Positions 1-8,358 of a stretch of DNA of 36,357 nucleotides are shown in pieces. A model generated the notes under the pieces. The model searched no databases, had not been told where the DNA came from, and worked only from the letters and a program-made list of their open reading frames with translations. Numbering within the stretch: the first letter of the stretch is position 1; the number at the start of each line of letters is the position of its first letter. The DNA is from Candidatus Cloacimonadota bacterium (GTDB lineage: Bacteria > Cloacimonadota > Cloacimonadia > Cloacimonadales > Cloacimonadaceae): contig JAJBAW010000025.1 of NCBI GenBank assembly GCA_020532545.1, forward strand, positions 1 to 36,357, given 5' to 3'. A program made the translations under genes and the position numbers.

Positions 1-140
1 CATCGTATATCCTTCACTATCGTCATGTGTGCCATAATGATAGGGAGATTATATCTGTCAAGTACTTTCTTTACCAATTATATAGATATACTTCTTGTCC
101 AGTTCTTGAGTTTTTGCCACAGAGTCACATTCTACATCCT

Positions 141-195
141 AAATTCTACATTCCCCTGCTAATTCTCCATTCTCCATTTTCAATTCTCAATTTCC
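141..195. repeat. Interspersed low-complexity repeat (ATTCTCCATTCTC type)
   Basis: The stretch is built from alternations of AATTCTCCATTCTCC and CAATTCTCAA and is almost purely pyrimidine/A on this strand. A second, longer copy lies at 27355-27414. The last codons and the stop of sbcC fall inside it, so the repeat abuts and partly replaces the gene's 3' end. Positions 1-140 hold no gene or terminator that I can support. Confidence 0.7.
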
Positions 196-3100
196 CTGCA
201 GCCCATTCCCTTAATCTGGCTGATTCCGCCTGCGAGTGGCACGATCTGGATCTGATTCGGGACCCTGTCCTTGATGGCGCCAACATGTGAGATCAAGCCG
301 ATCAGCTTGCCCTCACTATTCATGGCGGCCAGATTTTCCAGGGCGATTTCCAGACTATCCTCATCCAGAGACCCAAAACCTTCATCCAAAAACAGGGAAT
401 CTATACTCACATTCTTGCTGGACATCTTCGAGAGCCCCAAAGCCAGCGCCAGACTCACCAGAAAACTCTCACCACCGGAAAGGTTTTTCACAGTACGGAT
501 CTCGCCGCCCTGATAGTCGTCGATAATGAACAGATCGAGGGGCGAATCTTCGCTATTGATCAGGAGGTAGCGGTCGGAGAGGTTTTGGAGCTGGGCATTG
601 GCACGGGCGATCAAGAGTTCAAAGGTAATGCCCTGGGCGAAGGTGCGATACTTTTTCCCATCGGCAGAGCCGATCAGGTCGGACAGCTTTTCCCAGCGCT
701 CCAGTATTATGCGATGCGCAGCGATCTTATCGATCTGCTCTTTATGCGTCTTCTGTTGCTTTTCGTTGTCGCTCAGCCTGGTTTCCAGGATGCCTTGCTC
801 TTTGTTTGTCTCATCTATCATGGCCTGGCAGACATTGGCCTGACTCTGCAGTTCGGGCAGTGGAAGCTCTGTCAGCGTCTTCTCTTGTTCCAGTTGAAGC
901 TGCGTTGTTTTATCTGAAAGGTTGGCCAGCAGAGCTTTTCTTTGGGAATTGAGCGCTTCCTCCCTGTCTTGCAGTTTGTTTAATCTTTCCGGACTCAAAA
1001 GACTCCCTTGGAAGTCTTCTATTCCCGAAAAGCCATTCTCCTGCAGGATCTTATTGAACTCTGCCTCGGCTTTTTGCAGCCTCTGTCCCAGCTCTGTAAC
1101 TTGCCCGGATACCTTCTCTTGAGATTCGGTATTTGCAGCCAGGTTCGCTTTATTTTCTCTGCTTTCCAGCTCAGTTTCCTGGACCTCGCCTCTCAGCTTT
1201 TCCAGTTTATTCTGCCAGGTGGATTCAGCTTCATCTACCTTGTCATCGCCTAGTAGATCGTGTCTGGCCTTGGTCTTTTCAGCTATTTCCTTGTGCATCT
1301 CTGCTAGCTGGGAGCTTTTCAGTTCAATCTCTTGCTGATAGCTGAGGAGGAGTTGTTCATTACCTTGCTTGCCAAGCTGCAGGCTTTGAATTTCCGCTCC
1401 CAGCCGGCCCAGTTCTTCATTATTTTGAACCCAGGCCTCTTTTCTGGCTGCTAAAGTATGGGCGATCTTCTCAAGATTGACCCTGGCATCCAGCTCCAGA
1501 CCAAAAGGCTTCAGATCTTCTGCCAGAGTATGTTGGAGCGTAAAACTTTTATCATTGAGGTCATTGAATTCTCTGAAGTAGCGCTCTGCTTCTGCTGTGA
1601 TCTTTTGCAGCTCCAGCGCGCTTTCCAGATGTTCATCCTTAGCTCTGGCCAGAGTAGCCTGAAGTTTAGTTTTCTCTTCTTTCTGCGTTTCCAATTTATG
1701 CAGAAGCTGCTCGGCATTATCTATCAGTTTTCCCTTTGTTTCCAGGGCTCTGGCGTTCTGGTCCTGAAATAGATCCAGGATTTTGCTCGAAAGCTCTATT
1801 ATGCTTAGCTTGCTGCGTTTTTGGGCCAGATCTTGGGCTGTGGCTGCTGTGTCTATTTCTGCGAGGGACTTTCGATTCAGGCCTAACCTGGTTGTCGTCT
1901 CGGTCTGCAGTTTATCAAGTTTCGTGATAGCGGCCTGGATCTCCTGCTGCTCTTGCTGGGCGCGTTTGAAAGCCTCATCCCGCAAATCCAGATTCGGGAT
2001 CTGTCCCGCAGCAAAAGGATGTTCTGTCGCTCCGCAAAGGGGGCAAGGGCTGTTCTCCTGCAATCTTTTGCGCTCTTCTCCCAAGTCTATGATCAGCCTG
2101 GCTTGCTGCAGGCTTTCCGTTTCAGCTTCTAAGTTCTTTTCTGCCCTGTCCAGTTCTTTGTGCAAAGCCTGGAGCTTGGCCGCAAGCCCTTCCACAGCTT
2201 CACTATCCACAGCGATCGCCGCTTCTAGCCGAATAGATTTGTCCTGCTGCTTTTCGTAATTCTCAAAGCTGGAGCGCAAAGACTCCAGATCGGCCGACTT
2301 TCGGCTTTCCTCTTGCAAGTTCTTTCTGTATTCTGCCAGGGATTTCCCGGCCAAAAGTGTCTTTAAAGACTCAGTAGATTCATCAATATGCTTTTCCAGC
2401 TCTGCCAGGTTCAGAGTCAGATTAGTGATCTGCGCCTTTATCTTGTCCAATTCGCTCTGTTTGGGGGCCGGATCTGCCTTTTTGCGTTTCTCCTGGAAGC
2501 CCTGGATTTCCTTTTGAAGCCCAATTAGTTGAACGAGCTGATTGTCCAGGGCCTTGAACAATGACGGCAATTCAGCATCAGCAGAGTTTGCTTTCTGATA
2601 GGTTTCGGCAGCCTGGAGTACTTTCCCCTTTGCCTCTATTTCTCTTTCTGTTTTATTGATCTCTGTTTGCAGATCCTGGTGCTTTTTGCTTCTCTGCTTT
2701 AGGTCAATCTCCAGTTCGGCAAGGCTTTTTTGCAGTTCGCAAATCCTGGCATCCAATTGGCGGACGCTGGTAAAGATTTTCTGCTGCTGCGCATTGTCAC
2801 TATCGGCTGTGCTAAGTAGCAATCTGCGTTGTTTTAAGGCAGCATTGAGGATATCTTCTTGCTGAGCCAGCTTGAGGCCTTTTTCTTTGAGCGTTGTCAG
2901 CTCTCCACTCGTTTCCTTGAGGCGCTGCCCCAAATTCTGGATTTCCTGAAAATCGGTCTTCAGGGGAAGAGCCCGACGCATCTTCTGCAAGTCGTTCAGC
3001 TCTGGCTCAAACTCTGTAATATCCTTATTTACAGATTGCAAAGCGTTTAGATGAGCCGCGATTTCGCTTTGCAGACGGCTGATGTTTTCAGCCCATTTCA

Positions 3101-3836
3101 ACATAGCCGATATTTCCTGATGATCGCCCTTGAGTTTTGTTGCATCCTGCCGGCTTTGCTCCAGCGTTTCAAGCAGATCCTGGCGCTCTTCTGCACTCAG
3201 TAGAGTGATGGCGTCCAGGCTGGCAGAAAGCTGATTGTGCTCAGCTTGTAGCAGGCTTTTGCGGCCATAGACTTCTTTGGAAATCTCGCTGTAAATATCG
3301 GTGCCGGTGATCTCTTCCAGGATCGAGGAGCGCTCGCCTATCTCTGCCTTCAGAAAGGCGTCAAAGCCTCCTTGCGCCAGGAGCATGGACCTTGTGAAGC
3401 GGGTGAAATCCATGCCGGTGACTTCTTCGACCTTGGCCTTCACCTGCGCAATTTTTTCTTCCAGGATTTTGCCGGTAAGCGCACAGGATATCTCATGTTT
3501 GGGCTGTTGCAATTCACCATCCGCTTTGTCCCGGGCGCGTCTTTGGCTCCAGCGACAGCGATAGGATCCCCTTATGGTTTCAAACTGCAGTTCGGCAAAG
3601 CAATCTCCGGTGTTGCGAGACATCAGTTCATTGGTGGATTTGCTAATCCTGCTCAGGCGCGGAGTTTCTCCATACAGAGCCAGGCAGATGGCATCCAAAA
3701 TGGTCGATTTCCCCGCTCCGGTGGGTCCAGTAATGGCAAAGATTCCGCTTTCAGTAAAGGCCTTGTGCTCAAAATCAATCTCCCAGATTCCATAGAGCGA
3801 GTTCAGGTTTTTAAAGATCAGTTTTTGAATTCTCAT
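180..3836 (-). CDS. sbcC: SbcC, ATPase subunit of the SbcCD exonuclease
   Basis: Rad50-like SMC-family ATPase that with SbcD forms an ATP-driven nuclease cutting DNA hairpins and double-strand ends, cytoplasmic and DNA-associated. Seen: Walker A GPTGAGKST at residues 37-45; a very long coiled coil; a zinc-hook CPLC near residue 600 at the coil apex; ABC signature NLSGGES near 1120; Walker B SLFLDEGFGSLD; and an H-loop SHVG close to the end. At 1218 residues it is somewhat longer than the roughly 1050 of E. coli SbcC, within the family range. The ATG at 3836 follows GAGGTG and lies 9 bases after the sbcD stop, so the two are co-transcribed. The last residues (REIEN) are encoded by the repeat at 141-195, so the native C-terminus may have been altered. 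Identity is secure. Confidence 0.96.
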   Translation of the reverse strand: MRIQKLIFKNLNSLYGIWEIDFEHKAFTESGIFAITGPTGAGKSTILDAICLALYGETPRLSRISKSTNELMSRNTGDCFAELQFETIRGSYRCRWSQRRARDKADGELQQPKHEISCALTGKILEEKIAQVKAKVEEVTGMDFTRFTRSMLLAQGGFDAFLKAEIGERSSILEEITGTDIYSEISKEVYGRKSLLQAEHNQLSASLDAITLLSAEERQDLLETLEQSRQDATKLKGDHQEISAMLKWAENISRLQSEIAAHLNALQSVNKDITEFEPELNDLQKMRRALPLKTDFQEIQNLGQRLKETSGELTTLKEKGLKLAQQEDILNAALKQRRLLLSTADSDNAQQQKIFTSVRQLDARICELQKSLAELEIDLKQRSKKHQDLQTEINKTEREIEAKGKVLQAAETYQKANSADAELPSLFKALDNQLVQLIGLQKEIQGFQEKRKKADPAPKQSELDKIKAQITNLTLNLAELEKHIDESTESLKTLLAGKSLAEYRKNLQEESRKSADLESLRSSFENYEKQQDKSIRLEAAIAVDSEAVEGLAAKLQALHKELDRAEKNLEAETESLQQARLIIDLGEERKRLQENSPCPLCGATEHPFAAGQIPNLDLRDEAFKRAQQEQQEIQAAITKLDKLQTETTTRLGLNRKSLAEIDTAATAQDLAQKRSKLSIIELSSKILDLFQDQNARALETKGKLIDNAEQLLHKLETQKEEKTKLQATLARAKDEHLESALELQKITAEAERYFREFNDLNDKSFTLQHTLAEDLKPFGLELDARVNLEKIAHTLAARKEAWVQNNEELGRLGAEIQSLQLGKQGNEQLLLSYQQEIELKSSQLAEMHKEIAEKTKARHDLLGDDKVDEAESTWQNKLEKLRGEVQETELESRENKANLAANTESQEKVSGQVTELGQRLQKAEAEFNKILQENGFSGIEDFQGSLLSPERLNKLQDREEALNSQRKALLANLSDKTTQLQLEQEKTLTELPLPELQSQANVCQAMIDETNKEQGILETRLSDNEKQQKTHKEQIDKIAAHRIILERWEKLSDLIGSADGKKYRTFAQGITFELLIARANAQLQNLSDRYLLINSEDSPLDLFIIDDYQGGEIRTVKNLSGGESFLVSLALALGLSKMSSKNVSIDSLFLDEGFGSLDEDSLEIALENLAAMNSEGKLIGLISHVGAIKDRVPNQIQIVPLAGGISQIKGMGCREIEN

Positions 3837-3845
3837 TGTCGCACC

Positions 3846-5063
3846 TCAGTCGGCATTGGCGTCTTGCTCCGCCATATCTTGAAGGATTTCGTTGTAGCAA
3901 GCCTGAAGTTCTATTGCCAGGTCTTCTTCGATCTTGTGCAGTTCCAGACAGCGTCTGAACACCTCTTGCGGATCAAGATCGTCCAGAGTTTCCGTGAGGT
4001 TTTCCGGGGACAAGGCCTTCTGAGTTATTCTCTCGTTTCTCAGCCTCAAGAGCTCAATATCTTCATCTGCAATGAGCTCCAGAATATCCTGTTTGAGCTG
4101 AGGGCGGATATCTGCGCCATTGTAATTCACATCCAACCAGCACGGTAGGGATTCAAAAGCCAGAGACTGCAGCTCCGCGCTGATCTTGTCCCAATCTCCT
4201 TCTATCCGGCAGAGCCGCACTTTTTGGGGAACCTCCACTGCTCTCACCCGGCTTTGCCGGTCCAGAATGTCCACCACCAGAACCAGTTTGGGACTTTCTG
4301 CCTCCGTGAAGGAAAGCGGAATCGGCGAACCGGAATAGCGCAAGTTCTCCCGTGCGCCCACACTTTGCTGCCGATGCAGGTGTCCCAGGGCTGTGTAAGC
4401 CAGCTCATCAGGGAAAATGCCGCCCGGAATCCGGGCCAGATTGCCAATGTAAAGCTCCCGCACAGCTTCTCCTTCCTTCAGGCTGGCTCCCGCGGCAAAA
4501 AGATGCCCCATGGCGATCACCGGCAGGTCTTTCGCCAGCATAAAGGCCTGATCAAAGACCCCCTGATAGTGAATCTTGATGCCCCAGGCCAGCTTGTCCT
4601 CTTTGTCCGAGCTCGCTTCTCCGGCTTCCACCAGGCGCAAATCCCTCTCCCGCAGGAATGGAACGGCACAGACCACTGCCAGCGCCGTCCCAGCCTCATC
4701 CTTCAGGACAATCACCTCGTCCTTCAAGCTCTCTGTCATAGCTCCCCGCACATGGATATTGAGGTGCTTCAGCAATTCTGCCGGTGCATTCAGCAGGCTG
4801 GGCGAATCATGATTCCCGCCAATGATAACTATATGGCGAGAGGTGCTACGGCTCACTTGATGCAAAAAGTCGTAATAGAGCTCTTGCGCCCGATGGCTGG
4901 GGACAGGGGAATCAAATACATCCCCGCCCACCAGCACGATATCTACCTGCTCAGTCTGGATCAGTTCCGCCAGCCAGAGTAGGAAACTCTCTTGCTCAGT
5001 ATAGCGTTTTTTGCCGAACAGGCTGCAGCCCAGATGCCAATCGGAAGTATGTAATATTCTCAT
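3846..5063 (-). CDS. sbcD: SbcD, Mre11-type nuclease subunit of SbcCD
   Basis: Metal-dependent phosphoesterase that supplies the 3'-5' exonuclease and hairpin-endonuclease activity of SbcCD. Seen: the calcineurin-like motifs in order, with D8 and H10 in TSDWHLG, D48 in GGDVFD, GNHD at 83-86, then MGHLF and LGHLHRQ supplying the later metal-binding histidines. The C-terminal part (about 270-405) is the capping and SbcC-binding region. Length 405 is typical. The start is set by an AAAGGCG ribosome site 8 bases before the ATG. It is the first gene of the sbcDC unit; the 290 bases upstream carry the phased TTAGGGTCA array, a possible control region. Its neighbours further upstream are defence genes, which fits a location at the edge of a defence island. 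Confidence 0.96.
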   Translation of the reverse strand: MRILHTSDWHLGCSLFGKKRYTEQESFLLWLAELIQTEQVDIVLVGGDVFDSPVPSHRAQELYYDFLHQVSRSTSRHIVIIGGNHDSPSLLNAPAELLKHLNIHVRGAMTESLKDEVIVLKDEAGTALAVVCAVPFLRERDLRLVEAGEASSDKEDKLAWGIKIHYQGVFDQAFMLAKDLPVIAMGHLFAAGASLKEGEAVRELYIGNLARIPGGIFPDELAYTALGHLHRQQSVGARENLRYSGSPIPLSFTEAESPKLVLVVDILDRQSRVRAVEVPQKVRLCRIEGDWDKISAELQSLAFESLPCWLDVNYNGADIRPQLKQDILELIADEDIELLRLRNERITQKALSPENLTETLDDLDPQEVFRRCLELHKIEEDLAIELQACYNEILQDMAEQDANAD

Positions 5064-5098
5064 TTCAATCGCCTTTGTAAGTTTTGATTATTCTGATC

Positions 5099-5308
5099 TT
5101 AGGGTCAGAATCAGGTTCTTAGGGTCATTGCCATGTTTTATAGGGTCATTTTCAGGTTTTATGGGTTCATTATTAGGTCCATCGCCCAATTTCTTAGGAT
5201 CAGTTTTAGAACTTTCTACTATTTTTTAGGTCCATTAGTGTCAGTTTTAGGTCTTTTTTAGGTCTATTCGCTGATTTATTATGTCTAATAGGATCAATTT
5301 TAGGTCCA
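5099..5308. repeat. Degenerate phased repeat, core TTAGGGTCA, upstream of sbcDC
   Basis: Eleven cores close to TTAGG(G/T/A)TCA begin at 5099, 5119, 5140, 5161, 5173, 5194, 5226, 5247, 5258, 5288 and 5300. The spacings (20, 21, 21, 12, 21, 32, 21, 11, 30, 12) are all near multiples of 10.5, one turn of B-DNA. The array fills the gap between the end of the TOPRIM-like gene and the sbcD start. It could be an operator array read on one helix face, or a decayed tandem repeat with a unit near 10.5 or 21 bases; the sequence alone cannot separate these. Confidence 0.65.
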
Positions 5309-5354
5309 TGAAATCTTCGAATAGTCTTTTAGTAATCAGGTGCCGCTCTGGGTG

Positions 5355-5897
5355 TTATTCTTGTATTCTCTGCCTAAATTCCTCGCAAGCAGCCTTAAGT
5401 GAAGACGGTGCTTCATCAGGTAGTCCTGATGCTTTGCACATCTTAAGCAGTTTATCTACGGCAGGTTGGCACTCGCTTTCATAGCGAAGTTTAGGGTATA
5501 TGCTATATTCATCAACTTCTTCGCCTTTCAGATAATTGATCCAGGTCTCAATATTTCTGGTGGGGATAATAATTGCTACTTCATCCGCTGCGCTTCGAAC
5601 GGAGACTCCCTGTTCTATACATTCATTGTCAAACTGTTGAATTCTTCCCGAGACCCCGGTGGTATCACCATCTACCAAAGCAGCAATAGCATAGCGAACA
5701 TTCCTTCTGCTATGGTTGCGGATTTCTTCTACATATTTTTCTCGAACCCATTGCTCACCGGATCCTCTGCCGGATGGACTTTTTTGTATCCGTAGTTGGT
5801 GTTTTTCCCAGCCCATGCCGTACAAGAACCTTCTGGCAAAACATTCTTGCTGGGTGTCTTCGCAGATGATCACCAAGTTTACCTTTCTTTTACTCAT
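5355..5897 (-). CDS. Small TOPRIM-like / RloB-like protein partnered with AAA ATPase
   Basis: A 180-residue protein that I cannot assign to a named family with certainty. Seen: an N-terminal beta strand ending in a conserved acid (NLVIICEDTQQECF, residues 7-20), a central ALVDGDTTG and a later RNIETW. This E ... DGD ... ETW order is what TOPRIM-type nuclease partners of OLD/Rlo ATPases look like (compare RloB, DUF4276, DUF4435); the functional reading is inference. Its ATG overlaps the end of the upstream AAA gene by 8 bases, so translation is coupled and the two are very likely one two-component module. It is much shorter than DUF4435 effectors such as AriB of PARIS. No signal peptide or membrane segment. 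Confidence 0.72.
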   Translation of the reverse strand: MSKRKVNLVIICEDTQQECFARRFLYGMGWEKHQLRIQKSPSGRGSGEQWVREKYVEEIRNHSRRNVRYAIAALVDGDTTGVSGRIQQFDNECIEQGVSVRSAADEVAIIIPTRNIETWINYLKGEEVDEYSIYPKLRYESECQPAVDKLLKMCKASGLPDEAPSSLKAACEEFRQRIQE

Positions 5898-6996
5898 GCT
5901 CCCAACCCCGTGCTATTACCTCGGAGAGTTTTAAACTGCCCTCAAATTGGGTAGGAACTGGTTTTACGCGAGTAGGTCCCAATGGTTCTCTGTCTATCAG
6001 TCGGCATTTTTCTGCCCCAAAATAGTCAATAAGCTCCGGATGATGGCTGATGATAATAATCTGGGGAATGCTAACTCCACAGGCATCGCCAAGCTCCATC
6101 AACCAAGGCTGGATTTCGGCAAGAGCAACGTAATTTTCCGGTTCGTCCAGCATCAGAGTGTGTCCCATATCTTTTAGCCCTACCAAGAGCAAATGTAAAA
6201 CGATCAATACTCTTTGTCCATCAGAAATGCGATCGAAATCGAAATATTCAGTCTTCTGGGACTTATCCTCGCTTCGGAAGCCCACTTTCAAAGTTCTGCT
6301 TTTCCCTGCCGTTTCAAGCTTGAAGGAGTCAAAACCAGGAATAGACTCTTGTAGATATTTGAAGATTTTGGGGATTTTATCCTGATGTTCCTGAGAGATA
6401 TAGCGATACCAGGAAACAAAATTTCTGCCGTCTGGATTGAGCCAGGATGATTCATTGTCCGAACTTGGCTTCATTGCCTTGGGCTGGAGATTCAGAATAA
6501 AAAGCATCTCGAACCACTTTTTAAACCAGGTGATTCTTTTGTTCTCGTAATCATCCGATACAATGGTAAGCGCTGATCTGGTGACATCAGAAGGATAGCC
6601 TAATGCGGCTTTGTCATCCAATTGCATTTCCACTTTCCCTTGCATAAACTCGAAAAGCCGTTTTCCATTGTAATGCAATGTTTCGGAATCAATCTGTAAC
6701 CTTTTGGCTTCTTTGTTGAATTCAACCAACAGCTTGTAAACATAAATACCCTCATTGCCACTAACGGTTAATTCAAAGGTTTGTGTTTTTGAGTCTAACC
6801 AGACCGTCATGTCATCCAAGGAAAATATCTCTGAAACCCTATCATTATCTATGATCAATCTTCTGATGCTATATAGAATATCGAATATACTGGTCTTACC
6901 GCTTCCGTTTGTGCCAAGCAGCAAAACCAGATTATCAAATTCAATCTCGAAATTTACCAAACAGCGGTAATTGTTGACGTAGAGCTTAGTTAACAT
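5890..6996 (-). CDS. AAA_15/AAA_21-type (OLD-like) ATPase
   Basis: An SMC/ABC-like ATPase of 368 residues. Seen: the N-terminal strand MLTKLYVNNYRCLVNFEIEF typical of OLD/RecF-like ATPases, Walker A GTNGSGKT at 28-35, an ISDGQRV signature-like segment near 250, Walker B LMLDEPENY near 280 and a switch histidine in IIIISHHPELIDYF. Known: ATPases of this group act as sensors or activators for a linked nuclease (OLD, Gabija GajA, PARIS AriA, RloA). Here the linked partner is the overlapping downstream TOPRIM-like gene. Inference: an anti-phage two-gene module at the margin of the larger island. The ATG is preceded by AAGGAGAAT, a good ribosome site. Confidence 0.85.
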   Translation of the reverse strand: MLTKLYVNNYRCLVNFEIEFDNLVLLLGTNGSGKTSIFDILYSIRRLIIDNDRVSEIFSLDDMTVWLDSKTQTFELTVSGNEGIYVYKLLVEFNKEAKRLQIDSETLHYNGKRLFEFMQGKVEMQLDDKAALGYPSDVTRSALTIVSDDYENKRITWFKKWFEMLFILNLQPKAMKPSSDNESSWLNPDGRNFVSWYRYISQEHQDKIPKIFKYLQESIPGFDSFKLETAGKSRTLKVGFRSEDKSQKTEYFDFDRISDGQRVLIVLHLLLVGLKDMGHTLMLDEPENYVALAEIQPWLMELGDACGVSIPQIIIISHHPELIDYFGAEKCRLIDREPLGPTRVKPVPTQFEGSLKLSEVIARGWEHE

Positions 6997-7527
6997 TCTA
7001 TTCTCCTTTCTTTCTCAGCTTTAGAGCTTCAGGATAGCGAGTCGGCTAATCCATCTTTGTCAATGATATCCCAATCTCAGTCTTTCCTGACCTTTAATAC
7101 ATAAATCAGAAGCTCCATATACGTCAAGCAGAAATGTGAAAAAGGGGGCAATCGTCTGAACCATGGGCTGGGATCGGTGGAATCTGTCCCTGGAAGCTGT
7201 AGTTTAGGAGACAAACCAGCAAGAAGTCAATAGGGACAGGAATCCTGCACAATGCATCTGCCAGGCTCAGTCAAGCTACCCCCTACTTATATACTGGAGA
7301 CAGGCTGTGGACAAATTAGCGGTTTTGGGCTAGAAAGTCTGATTTTATCTCATAAGCTGAAAATAAAGGGGGGTAGATAGAGTTGACTCAAGCAATAGTA
7401 GGAACGGTCTTGTTCCCAGGCTCAATAAAAATCTCCATAGTCCTGAACGCAGCCATATCAAGGGTTCGGGTCGCCTCAGAAAACAACTCTGAAGCTACTC
7501 TGAAGTCAATTGCTTCCGAGTTAATTT
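6997..7527. other. Intergenic stretch, no gene seen
   Basis: No convincing reading frame. A minus-strand frame of 69 codons at 7388-7597 runs across the IS-like end at 7528-7562 and half of it is simply that end being translated; it was not called. The promoter of the AAA gene should lie near 7000-7080, but no clear -35/-10 pair could be picked. Confidence 0.5.
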
Positions 7528-7607
7528 GGTAACGTCTCAAATGTTGGTGTAAATTCCAACTCAGCCCCAGCCATAGAGCAGTGTGACATTTCTCCAAGTT
7601 TAAACAG

Positions 7608-7901
7608 TTATTGCAAGGATTTCTCTTTTTGATTTTTGAGGATAGTGTCGATTAATTCTGGTCCTTTTATTGTGCATTTAACGAATTCGCAGAGGGTATC
7701 TACATCAATGCTTAGCCCTTTGGCTATAGCACTCAGAGTTCCTCTATATTGGCTTTTTGTATAGTGATTCTGGCTATTCCTTTGACTTCGTTTTTAATCC
7801 AGCCATTCAGCTCTTTGCCTTCATGAAAAGTCACCGCTGTCTTCTTCAAGCAAAGTGCGAGGAATATTGCCTTTGATGAACCCCCATTCCCTGAAATTAA
7901 C
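7608..7901 (-). pseudogene. Frameshifted remnant of a small regulator-like gene
   Basis: Two overlapping minus-strand frames both look coding. One reads TAVTFHEGKELNGWIKNEVK and stops at 7733-7735; the other reads GTLSAIAKGLSIDVDTLCEF and ends at a TAA at 7608-7610. Joining them needs one frameshift near 7750. The second part resembles the recognition-helix half of an XRE/antitoxin-type helix-turn-helix protein. No start codon with a ribosome site was found, and the 5' side is cut by the IS-like end at 7902. I read it as a disrupted gene; the family is a guess. Confidence 0.45.
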
Positions 7902-8071
7902 GGTAACGTCTCAGAGGTTGGTGTAAATTAGGTGAGCCAGATACAGAAAAAGGTTGAGCCAAATCGATTCATTGCTTTAAATGGTTTTTAACAAAAAGAC
8001 AAAAAGAAGAACATGACTCAAACAAAGAGAAAGAAAACCAAATAAACAGAGGACAGTTAGCGCGCTTGGGC

Positions 8072-8123
8072 GCGACGGATTGCAGCCCTGTTCCGCTAGC
8101 TCAACAGGTCTGCAATCCGTCGC
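8072..8123. repeat. Strong inverted repeat (hairpin) inside the IS-like region
   Basis: GCGACGGATTGCAG at 8072-8085 is perfectly complemented by 8110-8123, and the stem continues after one bulged base with CCTGTT / AACAGG. It is not followed by a T run on either strand, so it is not a standard terminator. GGATTGCAGAC-type sequence recurs next to another hairpin at 33124-33145, which suggests a genome-wide palindromic repeat. Confidence 0.65.
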
Positions 8124-8358
8124 AAAACGGTAGCTCAATGAAAAAGAGCTTGACTGGAAAAGCAAAGATGAAAAACATTGTAAAAGGTTATATGACCTTA
8201 GATAAATTGCAAGAAGCGAGAACTTAAAATGTTCTCAAATAACCGTGAAATTATGAGTTGGAATTTACACCAACATTTGGGACGTCGCTTGATCTCAATG
8301 AAATCGGGTGTTATTCCAATAAAATAGATTAGATAAATTAGCAAAAGATGGTAGGTAG

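Larger units (their letters stand above)
7532..8285. mobile_element. MITE-like or decayed IS element with IS256-like terminal repeats
   Basis: The 31 bases at 7532-7562 (ACGTCTCAAATG, then TTGGTGTAAATTCC) recur inverted at 8255-8285 with a single mismatch. A third partial copy in the same orientation as the left end lies at 7902-7930. The shape of the end, a GTGTAAATT block on the inner side, recalls IS256/Mutator-family termini; that family assignment is inference. There is no transposase frame between the arms, so this is a non-autonomous or internally deleted element, or two nested insertions sharing one right end. It sits directly upstream of the large defence operon. Confidence 0.6.

Noticed and set aside
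3372-4148. 258-codon plus-strand frame across the sbcC-sbcD junction
   Set aside because: It lies opposite conserved SbcC and SbcD motifs and has no protein-like signature.
5355-6996. PARIS (AriA-AriB)
   Set aside because: The partner is only 180 residues and lacks recognisable DUF4435 organisation; kept as an unnamed AAA/TOPRIM-like pair.
7388-7597. 69-codon minus-strand frame
   Set aside because: Its first half is the IS-like terminal repeat; no ribosome site and no recognisable motif.
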